64,000 nt of DNA, taken from positions 1-64,000 of the forward strand of contig NZ_JAJJBU010000024.1 of assembly GCF_020905375.1 (NCBI RefSeq), written 5' to 3'. The notes beneath the pieces were generated by a model. The model saw only the letters and a program-made list of their open reading frames with translations. It was not told the DNA's origin and did no database searches. The DNA is from Arthrobacter cryoconiti (GTDB taxonomy: Bacteria; Actinomycetota; Actinomycetes; Actinomycetales; Micrococcaceae). Position numbers and translations under genes: made by a program. The first letter of the stretch is position 1; each line of letters begins with the position of its first letter. Positions 48,622 to 57,500 of this stretch are shown one piece after another.

Positions 48622-49461
48622 ATGGGAATCCGTAAATACAAGCCGACAACCCCGGGCCGTCGTGGCTCGAGCGTTGCCGACTTCAGTGAAATCACGCGGT
48701 CGACGCCGGAGAAGTCTCTGGTCCGTCCTCTGCCCAAAAAGGGTGGCCGTAACAACACCGGTCGTATCACGACTCGTCATAAGGGTGGTGGCCACAAGCG
48801 GGCCTACCGTCTGATTGACTTCCGTCGTCACGATAAGGACGGCGTCAATGCACGCGTAGCTGAGATCGAATACGATCCCAACCGCACAGCGCGCATTGCC
48901 CTCCTGCACTATGTTGATGGCACCAAGCGTTACATCATCGCTCCAAACAAGCTCAAGCAGGGTGACTTTGTTGAAGCCGGTTCTTCGGCCGATATCAAGC
49001 CCGGCAACAACTTGCCGTTGCGCAACATCCCCGTGGGTACAGTTATCCACGCTGTGGAGTTGCGTCCCGGGGGAGGGGCCAAGATGGCCCGTTCCGCTGG
49101 AGCTTCTGTTCAGCTAGTCGCCAAGGAAGGCCGATTCGCTCAGTTGCGTCTGCCTTCAGGTGAAATCCGCAACGTTGACGTCCGCTGCCGCGCGACGATC
49201 GGCGAAGTTGGCAACGCTGAGCAGTCCAACATCAACTGGGGTAAGGCTGGCCGCATGCGCTGGAAGGGCGTTCGCCCGACAGTGCGTGGTGTCGTCATGA
49301 ACCCGGTTGACCACCCGCATGGTGGTGGTGAAGGTAAGACCTCCGGTGGACGTCACCCGGTCAACCCGAACGGTAAGCCTGAAGGCCGTACCCGCCGTCC
49401 CAACAAAGAGAGCGACAAACTTATTGTTCGTCGCCGTCGTACTGGCAAGAACAAGCGATAG
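48622..49461 (+). CDS. rplB: 50S ribosomal protein L2
   Basis: Essential for subunit association and peptidyl transfer. The 279-residue length matches the family. The C-terminal histidine-containing motif [20 protein letters not shown] is present, as are [20 protein letters not shown] at the N-terminus. ATG at 48622 follows GAGGAAATAAACT. The rpsS start is 12 bases after its stop. Confidence 0.98.
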   Translation: MGIRKYKPTTPGRRGSSVADFSEITRSTPEKSLVRPLPKKGGRNNTGRITTRHKGGGHKRAYRLIDFRRHDKDGVNARVAEIEYDPNRTARIALLHYVDGTKRYIIAPNKLKQGDFVEAGSSADIKPGNNLPLRNIPVGTVIHAVELRPGGGAKMARSAGASVQLVAKEGRFAQLRLPSGEIRNVDVRCRATIGEVGNAEQSNINWGKAGRMRWKGVRPTVRGVVMNPVDHPHGGGEGKTSGGRHPVNPNGKPEGRTRRPNKESDKLIVRRRRTGKNKR

Positions 49462-49473
49462 GAGCCTCGAGAC

Positions 49474-49755
49474 ATGCCACGTAGCCTGAAAAAGGGTCCT
49501 TTCGTTGACCAGCACCTCTTTGTAAAGGTAGCTAGGGAAAACGAAAAGGGCACCAAGAACGTCATCAAGACCTGGTCCCGCCGTTCGATGATCATCCCGG
49601 ACATGCTGGGTCACACGATCGCCGTACACGATGGTCGCAAGCACATTCCCGTGTTTGTTACTGAGTCGATGGTCGGGCACAAGCTCGGCGAATTCGCCCC
49701 CACGCGGACTTTCCGCGGCCATGTCAAGGACGACCGCAAGGGCAAGCGCCGCTAG
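49474..49755 (+). CDS. rpsS: 30S ribosomal protein S19
   Basis: A 93-residue head protein contacting S13 and the A-site finger bridge. It begins [19 protein letters not shown] and holds [20 protein letters not shown], both family signatures. The start is ATG at 49474. It is followed by rplV after 39 bases. Confidence 0.98.
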   Translation: MPRSLKKGPFVDQHLFVKVARENEKGTKNVIKTWSRRSMIIPDMLGHTIAVHDGRKHIPVFVTESMVGHKLGEFAPTRTFRGHVKDDRKGKRR

Positions 49756-49794
49756 GCGCTTGGCACTTACGGCTAAGACGAGAGAAGGATAGCA

Positions 49795-50160
49795 ATGGAA
49801 GCCAAGGCAAGTGCGCGTCATCTGCGCGTAACGCCTATGAAGGCCCGGCGCGTCGTCAACCTGATTCGTGGCAAGCAGGCGAATGAGGCATTGGCGATTT
49901 TGAAGTTTGCCCCCCAGGCAGCTTCGGAGCCGGTATTCAAGGTAGTCCAGTCCGCAGTGGCTAACGCCCGCGTTCTGGCGGATCGCGACAGCGTCGCGTT
50001 CAACGAAAATGATCTGTACATTAGCGAAATCTTCGTTGATGACGGCCCCACCATGAAGCGGTTCCAACCGCGAGCACAGGGCCGTGCGTTCCAGATCAAG
50101 AAGCGCACCAGCCACGTCACAGTGGTTGTCGCTACCCCCGAGAAAGAGGAGGCTCGCTAA
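49795..50160 (+). CDS. rplV: 50S ribosomal protein L22
   Basis: Reaches from the surface to the exit tunnel with its long beta hairpin. The 121-residue protein has [19 protein letters not shown] and the hairpin tip region [20 protein letters not shown]. The stop at 50158-50160 is directly followed by the rpsC GTG, so the two are coupled. Confidence 0.97.
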   Translation: MEAKASARHLRVTPMKARRVVNLIRGKQANEALAILKFAPQAASEPVFKVVQSAVANARVLADRDSVAFNENDLYISEIFVDDGPTMKRFQPRAQGRAFQIKKRTSHVTVVVATPEKEEAR

Positions 50161-50994
50161 GTGGGACAGAAAGTAAACCCGCACGGGTTCCGTCTCGGGA
50201 TCACTACGGACCACCGTTCACATTGGTTCGCGGACAGCAATAAGCCCGGCCAGCGGTACAAGGACTTCGTAAAAGAAGACATCCAGATCCGCGCACTCAT
50301 GTCTACGGGCATGGACCGCGCCGGCATTTCCAAGGTTGAAATTGAGCGCACACGTGACCGTGTTCGTGTGGATATCCACACAGCACGTCCGGGTATCGTG
50401 ATCGGCCGTCGTGGAGCAGAAGCAGACCGCATCCGCGGCGAGCTTGAAAAGCTCACCGGTAAGCAGGTCCAGCTGAACATCTTGGAAGTCAAGAACCCGG
50501 AAGCTGATGCTCAGCTTGTTGCCCAGGGCATCGCCGAGCAGCTGACTTCACGTGTGGCTTTCCGCCGCGCAATGAAGAAGGCCATGCAGTCCGCACAGCG
50601 CACCGGCAGTGTCAAGGGCATCCGTGTCGCTTGTGCCGGTCGTTTGGGTGGCGCTGAAATGTCACGCACCGAGTTCTACCGCGAAGGTCGTGTGCCTCTG
50701 CACACCCTGCGTGCCAACATCGATTACGGCTTCTTCGAAGCTAAGACTGTGTTCGGCCGCATCGGTGTCAAGGTCTGGATCTACAAGGGTGACGTCACGA
50801 GCAAGGAATTGGCTGCTCAGGCAGCTGCTGCACCTGCTCGAGGCCGTGGCCCCCGTCGTGACGGCGATGACCGCGGATCCCGCGGCCCCCGCGCCGGTGG
50901 CGACCGTCGTCGTAACGAGCGCACCGAGGCTCCGGCCGCGGCTGCGCCAGCTGCAGAGACTGTAGCTGTGGCAGTAGAAGGAGGGCAGGCTTAA
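50161..50994 (+). CDS. rpsC: 30S ribosomal protein S3
   Basis: mRNA entry-site protein with KH domain. The 277-residue protein has the N-terminal [20 protein letters not shown] and the KH motif [20 protein letters not shown]. The C-terminal tail from about residue 220 is unusually rich in Arg/Gly/Asp and then Ala/Pro ([19 protein letters not shown], then [14 protein letters not shown]), extending it beyond the E. coli length of 233. Such tails are known in actinobacterial S3. It begins with GTG at 50161 and ends one base before rplP. Confidence 0.97.
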   Translation: MGQKVNPHGFRLGITTDHRSHWFADSNKPGQRYKDFVKEDIQIRALMSTGMDRAGISKVEIERTRDRVRVDIHTARPGIVIGRRGAEADRIRGELEKLTGKQVQLNILEVKNPEADAQLVAQGIAEQLTSRVAFRRAMKKAMQSAQRTGSVKGIRVACAGRLGGAEMSRTEFYREGRVPLHTLRANIDYGFFEAKTVFGRIGVKVWIYKGDVTSKELAAQAAAAPARGRGPRRDGDDRGSRGPRAGGDRRRNERTEAPAAAAPAAETVAVAVEGGQA

Positions 50995-51411
50995 ATGCTT
51001 ATCCCACGTCGAGTAAAGTTCCGCAAGCAGCACCACCCGGGTCGCTCCGGGCAGGCTACTGGCGGTACCACAGTGTCGTTTGGCGAATGGGGTGTACAGG
51101 CTTTGACGCCTGCCTACGTCACCAACCGTCAGATTGAGTCCGCTCGTATCGCAATGACTCGTCACATCAAGCGTGGCGGAAAGGTGTGGATCAACATCTA
51201 CCCTGACCGTCCGTTGACGAAGAAGCCTGCCGAAACCCGTATGGGTTCCGGTAAGGGATCCCCCGAGTGGTGGATTGCGAATGTCAAGCCCGGTCGTGTT
51301 CTCTTCGAACTCTCCGGTGTATCAGAAGAGGTAGCTCGCGAGGCACTGCGCCTGGCAATCCACAAGCTGCCGTTGAAAGCACGCATCGTGCGTCGCGAAG
51401 GTGGTGAGTAG
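50995..51411 (+). CDS. rplP: 50S ribosomal protein L16
   Basis: Contacts A-site tRNA. The 138-residue product has [20 protein letters not shown] and the [20 protein letters not shown] signature. The rpsC stop ends at 50994, so the ATG at 50995 directly abuts it. The rpmC start is two bases after its stop. Confidence 0.98.
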   Translation: MLIPRRVKFRKQHHPGRSGQATGGTTVSFGEWGVQALTPAYVTNRQIESARIAMTRHIKRGGKVWINIYPDRPLTKKPAETRMGSGKGSPEWWIANVKPGRVLFELSGVSEEVAREALRLAIHKLPLKARIVRREGGE

Positions 51412-51413
51412 AG

Positions 51414-51737
51414 ATGTCAGTTGGATCTAAGGATCTGGCCCCCGCACAGCTTGACGGGTTCGACAACGAGCGTCTTGTTGAAGAACTCCGGAAGGCCAAG
51501 GAGGAGCTGTTCAACCTGCGTTTCCAGTCCGCCACCGGTCAGCTGGAAAGCCACGGCCGTCTGCGCGTTGTTAAACGCGACATCGCCCGAATCTACACAG
51601 TGATGCGTGAGCGCGAGCTGGGCATTCGTCCAGACGTCGTTGCGCCCGCACCGGTGGAGAAGGCCTCCAAGAAGGCTGACAAGGAAGCCAAAAAGGCCTC
51701 CAAGAAGGCTGACGAAACAAAGGAGGACGCCAAGTGA
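51414..51737 (+). CDS. rpmC: 50S ribosomal protein L29, extended C-terminus
   Basis: Lies at the tunnel exit near L23. The family core occupies residues 1-76 ([20 protein letters not shown], then [13 protein letters not shown]). The remaining 30 residues are a Lys/Ala-rich repeated tail ([19 protein letters not shown]) making the protein 107 residues against the usual 65-80. Its last four bases overlap the rpsQ GTG. The tail resembles nucleic-acid-binding Lys/Ala tails of other actinobacterial proteins, and its role is unknown. Confidence 0.95.
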   Translation: MSVGSKDLAPAQLDGFDNERLVEELRKAKEELFNLRFQSATGQLESHGRLRVVKRDIARIYTVMRERELGIRPDVVAPAPVEKASKKADKEAKKASKKADETKEDAK

Positions 51738-52030
51738 GCGATTCTGTAAGCAACATTGAAGAAGGCGCCGGCACCGTGGTTCGCCACGAACGCAAGAAAT
51801 TGCGTGGCTATGTCGTCTCCGACAAGATGGAAAAAACCATCGTCGTCGAGGTTGAGGACCGCGTAAAGCACGCCCTCTACGGCAAGGTTCTTCGCCGTAC
51901 CTCGAAGGTCAAGGCTCATGATGAAGAGAACAGCGCCGGCATCGGCGACCTGGTCCTCATCAGCGAGACTCGTCCGCTCTCCGCCACCAAGCGGTGGCGC
52001 CTAGTCGAGGTAATCGAAAAGGCTAAGTAA
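51734..52030 (+). CDS. rpsQ: 30S ribosomal protein S17
   Basis: Primary 16S rRNA binding protein. The 98-residue protein has the S17 core [20 protein letters not shown] and [20 protein letters not shown]. Its start overlaps rpmC (GTGA). A strong terminator follows 38 bases downstream, ending the S10 unit here instead of running on into rplN. Confidence 0.98.
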   Translation: MSDSVSNIEEGAGTVVRHERKKLRGYVVSDKMEKTIVVEVEDRVKHALYGKVLRRTSKVKAHDEENSAGIGDLVLISETRPLSATKRWRLVEVIEKAK

Positions 52031-52068
52031 GCTTCTTCAACGTCCGCGTTGAGATTGTGAACTAAATT

Positions 52069-52110
52069 GCTGGGCCCGGCACCGTTTACGGTGGCGGGCC
52101 CAGCGTCGTT
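52069..52110 (+). terminator. Terminator after rpsQ
   Basis: GCTGGGCCCG-G-CACCGT and ACGGTG-G-CGGGCCCAGC form a 17-position stem with one G-G mismatch and a two-base loop, followed by GTCGTTTA. It separates the S10 unit from the repeat array and the rplN operon. Confidence 0.85.
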
Positions 52111-52114
52111 TAAT

Positions 52115-52780
52115 ACCCGGAACTGGCGCGAGGACTCTGGCATTCCCTCGGCGACTATCCGACACACGGCCGCGGGCGGCCTTTGTGTCTCCTTTACGTC
52201 GCCTACGTGAACACCAGAGTTTTACCCCCGGAACTGGCGCGTAGACTCTGGCATTCCCTCGGCGACTATCCGACACACGGCCGCGGGCGGCCTTTGTGTC
52301 CCCTTTACGTCGCCTACGTGAACACCAGAGTTTTACCCCCGGAACTGGCGCGTAGACTCTGGCATTCCCTCGGCGACTATCCGACACACGGCCGCGGGCG
52401 GCCTTTGTGTCCCCTTTACGTCGCCTACGTGAACACCAGAGTCTTACCCCCGGAACTGGCGCGTAGACTCTGGCATTCCCTCGGCGACTATCCGACACAC
52501 GGCCGCGGGCGGCCTTTGTGTCTCCTTTACGTCGCCTACGTGAACACCAGAGTTTTACCCCCGGAACTGGCGCGTAGACTCTGGCATTCCCTCGGCGACT
52601 ATCCGACACACGGCCGCGGGCGGCCTTTGTGTCTCCTTTACGTCGCCTACGTGAACACCAGAGTTTTACCCCCGGAACTGGCGCGTAGACTCTGGCATTC
52701 CCTCGGCGACTATCCGACACACGGCCGCGGGCGGCCTTTGTGTCTCCTTTACGTCGCCTACGTGAACACCAGAGTTTTAC
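52115..52780. repeat. Six-copy 111-bp tandem array of structured repeat family 1
   Basis: The repeated segment CATTCCCTCG begins at 52141, 52252, 52363, 52474, 52585 and 52696, an exact 111-base period. Each unit is an 87-base nested hairpin (52134-52220 and then every 111 bases to 52689-52775) plus a 24-base linker. The stems are ACTCTGG/CCAGAGT, GGCGAC/GTCGCC, GACACA/TGTGTC and GGCCG/CGGCC. Copies differ at only a few bases (TCTCC versus TCCCC, GTTTT versus GTCTT). Since 111 is a multiple of three, reading frames stay open through it on both strands; these are artefacts. Confidence 0.93.
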
Positions 52781-53148
52781 CGTGGTGGTATCGACAGTCT
52801 TGGTCTGTGCTCGGTGTGGGGTAGGCAACGCTTTTGGTGAGACCACGACGTCAGGTGTGGTAGCGCCGCCGTGCTAGGATAGTCTATTGCTGCGCCTTTT
52901 CTGTGCCGCCATTTTGGTGGAGGCAGTGGTGCGCAATTACCTCGTAAATGCTCGTGCCACTACAAACTGCCGTCCTCGTTCTGGAGAAATTCAGTCACAG
53001 GTGCGGAAAGTGCAGTTGGCATGAGACATTTAGGCGCGTTCTGGCAAAATCCAGGCGCGTCAAGAGACATCCCGATCAATACGTTCCGCAAGGCTTATCC
53101 ACAGCGGTTTTTGTGGCCAAGAACCGGCGCGACGAACAGGAGACACTA
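52781..53148 (+). promoter_or_regulatory. Upstream region of the rplN operon
   Basis: This 368-base gap between the array and rplN has no credible gene. TAGGAT (52875-52880) in the context GTGCTAGGATAGTCTATTG is a good candidate -10 box; a matching -35 is not evident. It would leave a leader of about 260 bases. It presumably carries an independent promoter for the spc genes because of the terminator after rpsQ. Confidence 0.4.
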
Positions 53149-53517
53149 GTGATTCAGCAGGAGTCGCGGCTTAAGGTCGCCGACAACACGGGTGCCAAGG
53201 AAATCTTGACCATTCGCGTTCTCGGTGGATCTGGGCGCCGCTACGCAGGCATTGGCGACACGATTGTCGCAACCGTCAAGGATGCAATCCCTGGCGGCAA
53301 CGTAAAGAAGGGTGACGTCGTTAAGGCTGTCATCGTTCGCACAAAGAAGGAACGCCGTCGCTCGGATGGTTCCTACATCAAGTTCGATGAGAATGCCGCT
53401 GTGCTTCTCAAGACTGACGGGGACCCTCGTGGTACCCGTATCTTCGGCCCGGTCGGCCGTGAACTTCGTGAAAAGAAGTTCATGAAGATCGTCTCGTTGG
53501 CTCCGGAGGTGCTCTAA
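53149..53517 (+). CDS. rplN: 50S ribosomal protein L14
   Basis: Forms inter-subunit bridge B8. The 122-residue length and sequence are typical ([40 protein letters not shown]). The GTG at 53149 follows ACAGGAGA, and the upstream in-frame extension has no similarity. It starts the second ribosomal protein unit; rplX follows after three bases. Confidence 0.97.
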   Translation: MIQQESRLKVADNTGAKEILTIRVLGGSGRRYAGIGDTIVATVKDAIPGGNVKKGDVVKAVIVRTKKERRRSDGSYIKFDENAAVLLKTDGDPRGTRIFGPVGRELREKKFMKIVSLAPEVL

Positions 53518-53520
53518 CTT

Positions 53521-53883
53521 ATGGGAAAGATCAAGCAGGGTGACCTGGTTCAGGTCATCACAGGTGGCAAGCCTGAGCGTGGCGGAGATCGTGGCAAGCA
53601 GGGCAAGGTCCTGAAGGTCTACACCGAAACCAACCGCGTGTTGGTTGAAGGCGTAAACCGTATCACGAAGCACACCAAGGCTGGCCAGACGGAACGTGGC
53701 ACCACTACTGGTGGTATCGAAATCGTCGAGGCACCCATTCACGTTTCCAACGTTGCTGTGGTGGACCCGTCCACCAAGAAGCCGACTCGCGTTGGCTACC
53801 GCATCGAAACCGTTGAGCGCGACGGCCGCGAGCGTCAAGTACGCGTCCGCGTTGCCAAAGCCTCGGGGAAGGATCTGGCATGA
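53521..53883 (+). CDS. rplX: 50S ribosomal protein L24
   Basis: Initiates 50S assembly. The 120-residue product has the KOW start [20 protein letters not shown] and the later [17 protein letters not shown]. The rplE ATG overlaps its TGA by four bases. Confidence 0.97.
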   Translation: MGKIKQGDLVQVITGGKPERGGDRGKQGKVLKVYTETNRVLVEGVNRITKHTKAGQTERGTTTGGIEIVEAPIHVSNVAVVDPSTKKPTRVGYRIETVERDGRERQVRVRVAKASGKDLA

Positions 53884-54464
53884 GCGCCGAAGTTGCAGAG
53901 AGCACACCCAAGATCACGCCGCGCCTAAAGACCCGCTACGCAGCGGAAATCAAGGCGGCACTGGTTGAAGAATTCAAGTACGCGAACGTCAACCAGGTTC
54001 CGCGCCTGGTCAAGGTCGTTGTCAACATGGGTGTTGGAGATGCCGCTAAGGACTCCAAGATCATTGACGGCGCCGTCCGCGACATGACAGCCATCACCGG
54101 CCAGAAGCCCCAGGTTTCCAAGGCCCGCAAGTCGATCGCCCAGTTCAAACTGCGCGAAGGCATGCCGATTGGTTGCCACACCACGTTGCGTGGAGATCGC
54201 ATGTGGGAATTCTTGGACCGTTTGGTCACCCTCGCACTGCCCCGTATCCGCGACTTCCGCGGCCTAAGCGGCAAGCAGTTCGATGGCAATGGTAACTACA
54301 CCTTCGGTTTGACCGAGCAGGTTATGTTCCACGAGATCGATCAGGATTCCATTGACCGCGTTCGCGGTATGGATATCACGGTTGTGACCACCGCTAAGAC
54401 CGATGACGAAGGCCGTGCTTTCTTGAAGGCACTTGGTTTCCCGTTCAAATCCGAAGATAAATAA
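53880..54464 (+). CDS. rplE: 50S ribosomal protein L5
   Basis: 5S rRNA-binding protein that touches P-site tRNA. The 194-residue product has the family segments [40 protein letters not shown] and [19 protein letters not shown]. The start ATG at 53880 overlaps rplX. The next gene is rpsH after 85 bases; rpsN is not between them. Confidence 0.97.
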   Translation: MSAEVAESTPKITPRLKTRYAAEIKAALVEEFKYANVNQVPRLVKVVVNMGVGDAAKDSKIIDGAVRDMTAITGQKPQVSKARKSIAQFKLREGMPIGCHTTLRGDRMWEFLDRLVTLALPRIRDFRGLSGKQFDGNGNYTFGLTEQVMFHEIDQDSIDRVRGMDITVVTTAKTDDEGRAFLKALGFPFKSEDK

Positions 54465-54549
54465 TCTACGTAAAAGGTCCCACAGCACTCTCACCGGCAT
54501 TAGCCAGTGTGAGTGAAGGAAACCGTTACGAGGAAGGGCAAGCGCCCAA

Positions 54550-54948
54550 ATGACAATGACAGATCCTGTCGCAGACATGCTTACGCGTCTGCGCAACGCA
54601 AACTCGGCACACCACGACACCGTGTCCATGCCGTTTAGCAAGCTTAAAGGCCACATCGCCGACATCCTCAAGGCACAGGGCTACATTGCTGCCTGGAAGG
54701 TCGAAGACGCCGAAGTTGGCAAGAAGATGACCATCGACTTGAAGTACGGTCCCACACGCGAGCGTTCAATCGCTGGCTTGCGCCGCATCTCCAAGCCGGG
54801 ACTGCGCGTTTACGCAAAGTCCACAAACCTTCCCAACGTGTTGGGTGGTTTGGGTGTGGCTATCTTGTCGACGTCCTCCGGTCTGCTGACCGATCGCCAG
54901 GCTGCCAAGAAGGGCGTGGGTGGGGAAGTCCTCGCCTACGTCTGGTAG
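54550..54948 (+). CDS. rpsH: 30S ribosomal protein S8
   Basis: Binds the central 16S domain and, in E. coli, represses the spc operon. The 132-residue product starts [20 protein letters not shown] and ends with the conserved [23 protein letters not shown] at 54550, preceded by GAGGAAGGG. rplF begins 20 bases after its stop. Confidence 0.98.
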   Translation: MTMTDPVADMLTRLRNANSAHHDTVSMPFSKLKGHIADILKAQGYIAAWKVEDAEVGKKMTIDLKYGPTRERSIAGLRRISKPGLRVYAKSTNLPNVLGGLGVAILSTSSGLLTDRQAAKKGVGGEVLAYVW

Positions 54949-54968
54949 TAGAGAGAAGGGAAAGAATA

Positions 54969-55505
54969 ATGTCACGTATTGGACGTCTCCCCATCTCCGT
55001 GCCTGCCGGCGTCGAAGTTAAGGTTGAAGAGAACCTAGTTTCCGTCAAGGGCCCGAAGGGAACGCTGGCACTCACTGTCGCCAACCCCATCACGGTAGCT
55101 CTCGAAGAGAACACCATCACGGTTAGCCGCCCCAACGATGAGCGCAACTCGCGTTCACTCCACGGCCTCACCCGTACCCTGATTGACAACCTGATCGTCG
55201 GTGTCACAAAGGGCTACGAAAAGAAGCTGGAAATTGTTGGAACTGGTTACCGTGTACTCGCCAAGGGCAGCAACCTAGAGTTCGCTCTGGGCTTTAGCCA
55301 CCCGGTTGTCGTTGAGGCACCCGAGGGCATCACACTGACGGTTGAGAGCCCCACCAAGCTCTCCGTTTCAGGTATTGACAAGCAGCAGGTGGGCGAAGTT
55401 GCTGCCAACATCCGCAAGCTGCGCAAGCCCGACCCCTATAAGGGCAAGGGCGTTCGTTACGCTGGCGAGATCATCCGCCGCAAGGTCGGAAAGGCTGGTA
55501 AGTAA
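54969..55505 (+). CDS. rplF: 50S ribosomal protein L6
   Basis: Located near the factor-binding site. The 178-residue protein has the duplicated L6 fold and the C-terminal signature [23 protein letters not shown] at 54969 follows AGAAGGGAAAG. rplR starts two bases after its stop. Confidence 0.98.
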   Translation: MSRIGRLPISVPAGVEVKVEENLVSVKGPKGTLALTVANPITVALEENTITVSRPNDERNSRSLHGLTRTLIDNLIVGVTKGYEKKLEIVGTGYRVLAKGSNLEFALGFSHPVVVEAPEGITLTVESPTKLSVSGIDKQQVGEVAANIRKLRKPDPYKGKGVRYAGEIIRRKVGKAGK

Positions 55506-55507
55506 CC

Positions 55508-55879
55508 ATGGCACTATCCGTACGAGGAAAGTCCAAGGCCGCAGCACGCGGCCGTCGTCACCTGCGAGTTCGCAAGCGCGTTAGCGGTACAACCGTTCGC
55601 CCGCGTCTTGTGGTCAACCGTTCGGCCCGCCACGTATTCGTGCAGGTCATTGATGACACCAAGGGTCTGACCCTGGTGTCGGCATCGACTTTGGAAGCCG
55701 ACATGCGCTCCTTTGACGGTGACAAGACCGCTAAGGCCAAGCGTATTGGTGAGCTCGTTGCCGAGCGTGCCAAGGCTGCAGGTATTGAAGCTGTTGTCTT
55801 CGACCGTGGTGGTAACCGCTACCATGGCCGTGTCGCAGCCATTGCCGATGGCGCACGTGAAGGTGGTCTGGCACTGTGA
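55508..55879 (+). CDS. rplR: 50S ribosomal protein L18
   Basis: Binds 5S rRNA with L5. The 123-residue product begins [20 protein letters not shown] and has [18 protein letters not shown] and [20 protein letters not shown]. Its TGA overlaps the rpsE GTG (GTGA). Confidence 0.97.
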   Translation: MALSVRGKSKAAARGRRHLRVRKRVSGTTVRPRLVVNRSARHVFVQVIDDTKGLTLVSASTLEADMRSFDGDKTAKAKRIGELVAERAKAAGIEAVVFDRGGNRYHGRVAAIADGAREGGLAL

Positions 55880-56589
55880 CCGAGAACATTAACAAGGAGA
55901 ACACTGTGTCAGAAGCAACTGCCGCTGACGGTGCCGCCGTAAAGACTGAGACTGCTGCTGCTGCAACCGATGGCGGCCGTGGCCGTGGCGGTCGCGATGG
56001 TGGCCGTGGAGGTCGCGAAGGCGGTCGTGACGGTGGCCGTGGCCGCGGTCGCGATGGTGGCCGCGAGGCCGAGAAGAACCAGTTCATCGAGCGTGTTGTC
56101 AACATCAACCGCGTTGCCAAGGTCGTTAAGGGTGGTCGTCGCTTCAGCTTCACCGCCCTCGTGATCGTCGGTGACGGCAACGGAATGGTTGGCGTTGGCT
56201 ACGGCAAGGCTAAAGAAGTACCTGCAGCCATTGCCAAGGGTGTGGAAGAGGCCAAAAAGTCCTTCTTCCGTGTTCCTTTGATTGGCAAGACCGTTCCGCA
56301 CCGCGTTCAGGGTGAGGCCGCTGCTGGCGTCGTCATGCTGCGCCCGGCTGCTGCCGGTACCGGTGTTATTGCAGGTGGCCCTGTTCGTGCCATCTTGGAA
56401 TGCGTCGGCATCCATGATGTCCTCTCGAAGTCACTGGGATCCTCCAACGCCATCAACATTGTTCACGCAACTGTTGACGCACTCAAGCGCTTGGAAGACC
56501 CCAAGGCTGTCGCGGCTCGCCGCGGTTTGCCGTTGGACGAGGTTGCCCCAGCCGTGCTGTTGCGCAATATGCAAAAGGCAGGTCTGTAA
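55876..56589 (+). CDS. rpsE: 30S ribosomal protein S5, RG-rich extension
   Basis: S5 shapes the mRNA channel and decoding fidelity. The 237-residue protein has the S5 domain from about residue 70 ([20 protein letters not shown], then [20 protein letters not shown]). Ahead of it is a roughly 40-residue tail with repeated Arg-Gly-Gly and Gly-Gly-Arg units ([20 protein letters not shown]). GTG at 55876 overlaps rplR. A second GTG at 55906, six bases after AAGGAG, is an alternative start ten codons later. Confidence 0.96.
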   Translation: MTENINKENTVSEATAADGAAVKTETAAAATDGGRGRGGRDGGRGGREGGRDGGRGRGRDGGREAEKNQFIERVVNINRVAKVVKGGRRFSFTALVIVGDGNGMVGVGYGKAKEVPAAIAKGVEEAKKSFFRVPLIGKTVPHRVQGEAAAGVVMLRPAAAGTGVIAGGPVRAILECVGIHDVLSKSLGSSNAINIVHATVDALKRLEDPKAVAARRGLPLDEVAPAVLLRNMQKAGL

Positions 56590-56801
56590 TGACGACACCG
56601 AAGAACATCCAGGTTTCTGAAAAGAAGCTGGAAATCACTCAGATCAGGGGCGTCGTTGGCGTCAAGCAGAACCAGAAGGATTGCCTTCGTTCACTGGGCC
56701 TCAAGCGCATCGGTCATACCGTTGTCCGCACGGCTGACTCAGTGACCACAGGGATGATCAACACGGTTCCGCACCTAGTCAAGGTTGAGGAGGCTAAGTA
56801 A
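56589..56801 (+). CDS. rpmD: 50S ribosomal protein L30
   Basis: A 70-residue L30 with the [20 protein letters not shown]-type core (here [16 protein letters not shown]) and [20 protein letters not shown]. Its ATG overlaps the rpsE TAA by one base (TAATG). Two bases separate it from rplO. Confidence 0.97.
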   Translation: MTTPKNIQVSEKKLEITQIRGVVGVKQNQKDCLRSLGLKRIGHTVVRTADSVTTGMINTVPHLVKVEEAK

Positions 56802-56803
56802 AA

Positions 56804-57283
56804 GTGGCTACTGAAAAGACTGTCGAAACTGCGCAAAAGCAGAATGCACTAAAGGTCCACCACCTGCGCCCCGCGCCCGGATCCAAGACGGCTAAGACCC
56901 GTGTTGGCCGTGGTGAGGGTTCCAAGGGTAAGACCGCCGGTCGCGGTACCAAAGGTACTAAGGCTCGTTACCAGATCAAGGCTGGCTTTGCCGGCGGCCA
57001 GTTGCCGTTGCACATGCGCCTGCCGAAACTGCGTGGCTTCAAGAACCCGTTCCGCGTCGAGTTCCAGGTTGTAAACCTGGACAAGCTGAACGAGCTCTAC
57101 CCCGAAGGTGGCGTTGTCACCGTTGAGACACTGGTTGAAAAGGGTGCCGTTCGTAAGAACCAGCCTGTGAAGGTTCTGGGCACCGGTGACATCTCCGTCA
57201 AGGTTGACGTCACCGCCCACGCTTTCTCCACCAGCGCAGCGGAAAAAATTGCTGCTGCAGGTGGCTCCACTACTGAACTCTAA
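56804..57283 (+). CDS. rplO: 50S ribosomal protein L15
   Basis: Late-assembly 50S protein. The 159-residue protein has [20 protein letters not shown], the Gly-rich [15 protein letters not shown] and the closing domain [20 protein letters not shown]. It begins with GTG at 56804. The transcript is likely to end at the hairpin following it, giving secY its own promoter. Confidence 0.97.
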   Translation: MATEKTVETAQKQNALKVHHLRPAPGSKTAKTRVGRGEGSKGKTAGRGTKGTKARYQIKAGFAGGQLPLHMRLPKLRGFKNPFRVEFQVVNLDKLNELYPEGGVVTVETLVEKGAVRKNQPVKVLGTGDISVKVDVTAHAFSTSAAEKIAAAGGSTTEL

Positions 57284-57311
57284 AGTTCTCTAGTGTGCAC
57301 ATCTAACGACT

Positions 57312-57358
57312 AGACTCTTGGTGGGCGGATCAAATGTTCCGCTCACCAAGAGTCTTTT
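57312..57358 (+). terminator. Terminator after rplO
   Basis: AGACTCTTGGTG-g-GCGGA and TCCGC-t-CACCAAGAGTCT pair across an eight-base loop with one G-T or mismatch position, followed by TTTC. It separates the ribosomal genes from secY. TAGAAT at 57439-57444 is a possible -10 box for secY. Confidence 0.85.
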
Positions 57359-57500
57359 CGTCTCGGTAGACACGCTGCGCGTCATTGCTCTGCGTAGCCG
57401 ACAATAAACTCGGTTTCAGTGCGAGCCATATCACGCACTAGAATCTTTTCTTGGGCTTCACTTACGAACCCCTCGCCATCTCTAGACATCAGGAGGACGC

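Noticed and set aside
49156-50214. 352-codon antisense frame across rplB-rpsC
   Set aside because: It spans four certain ribosomal genes on the opposite strand and has no recognisable product.
52115-52780. CRISPR array
   Set aside because: The units are 111 bases of nearly identical sequence with no variable spacers, and the linkers are also identical. No cas gene is nearby.
52037-52846. Long reading frames on both strands across the 111-bp repeat array (269 and 213 codons)
   Set aside because: The 111-base period is a multiple of three, so any frame without a stop in one unit stays open through all six. Both strands give repeat peptides with no known domain, and neither has a convincing ribosome binding site.
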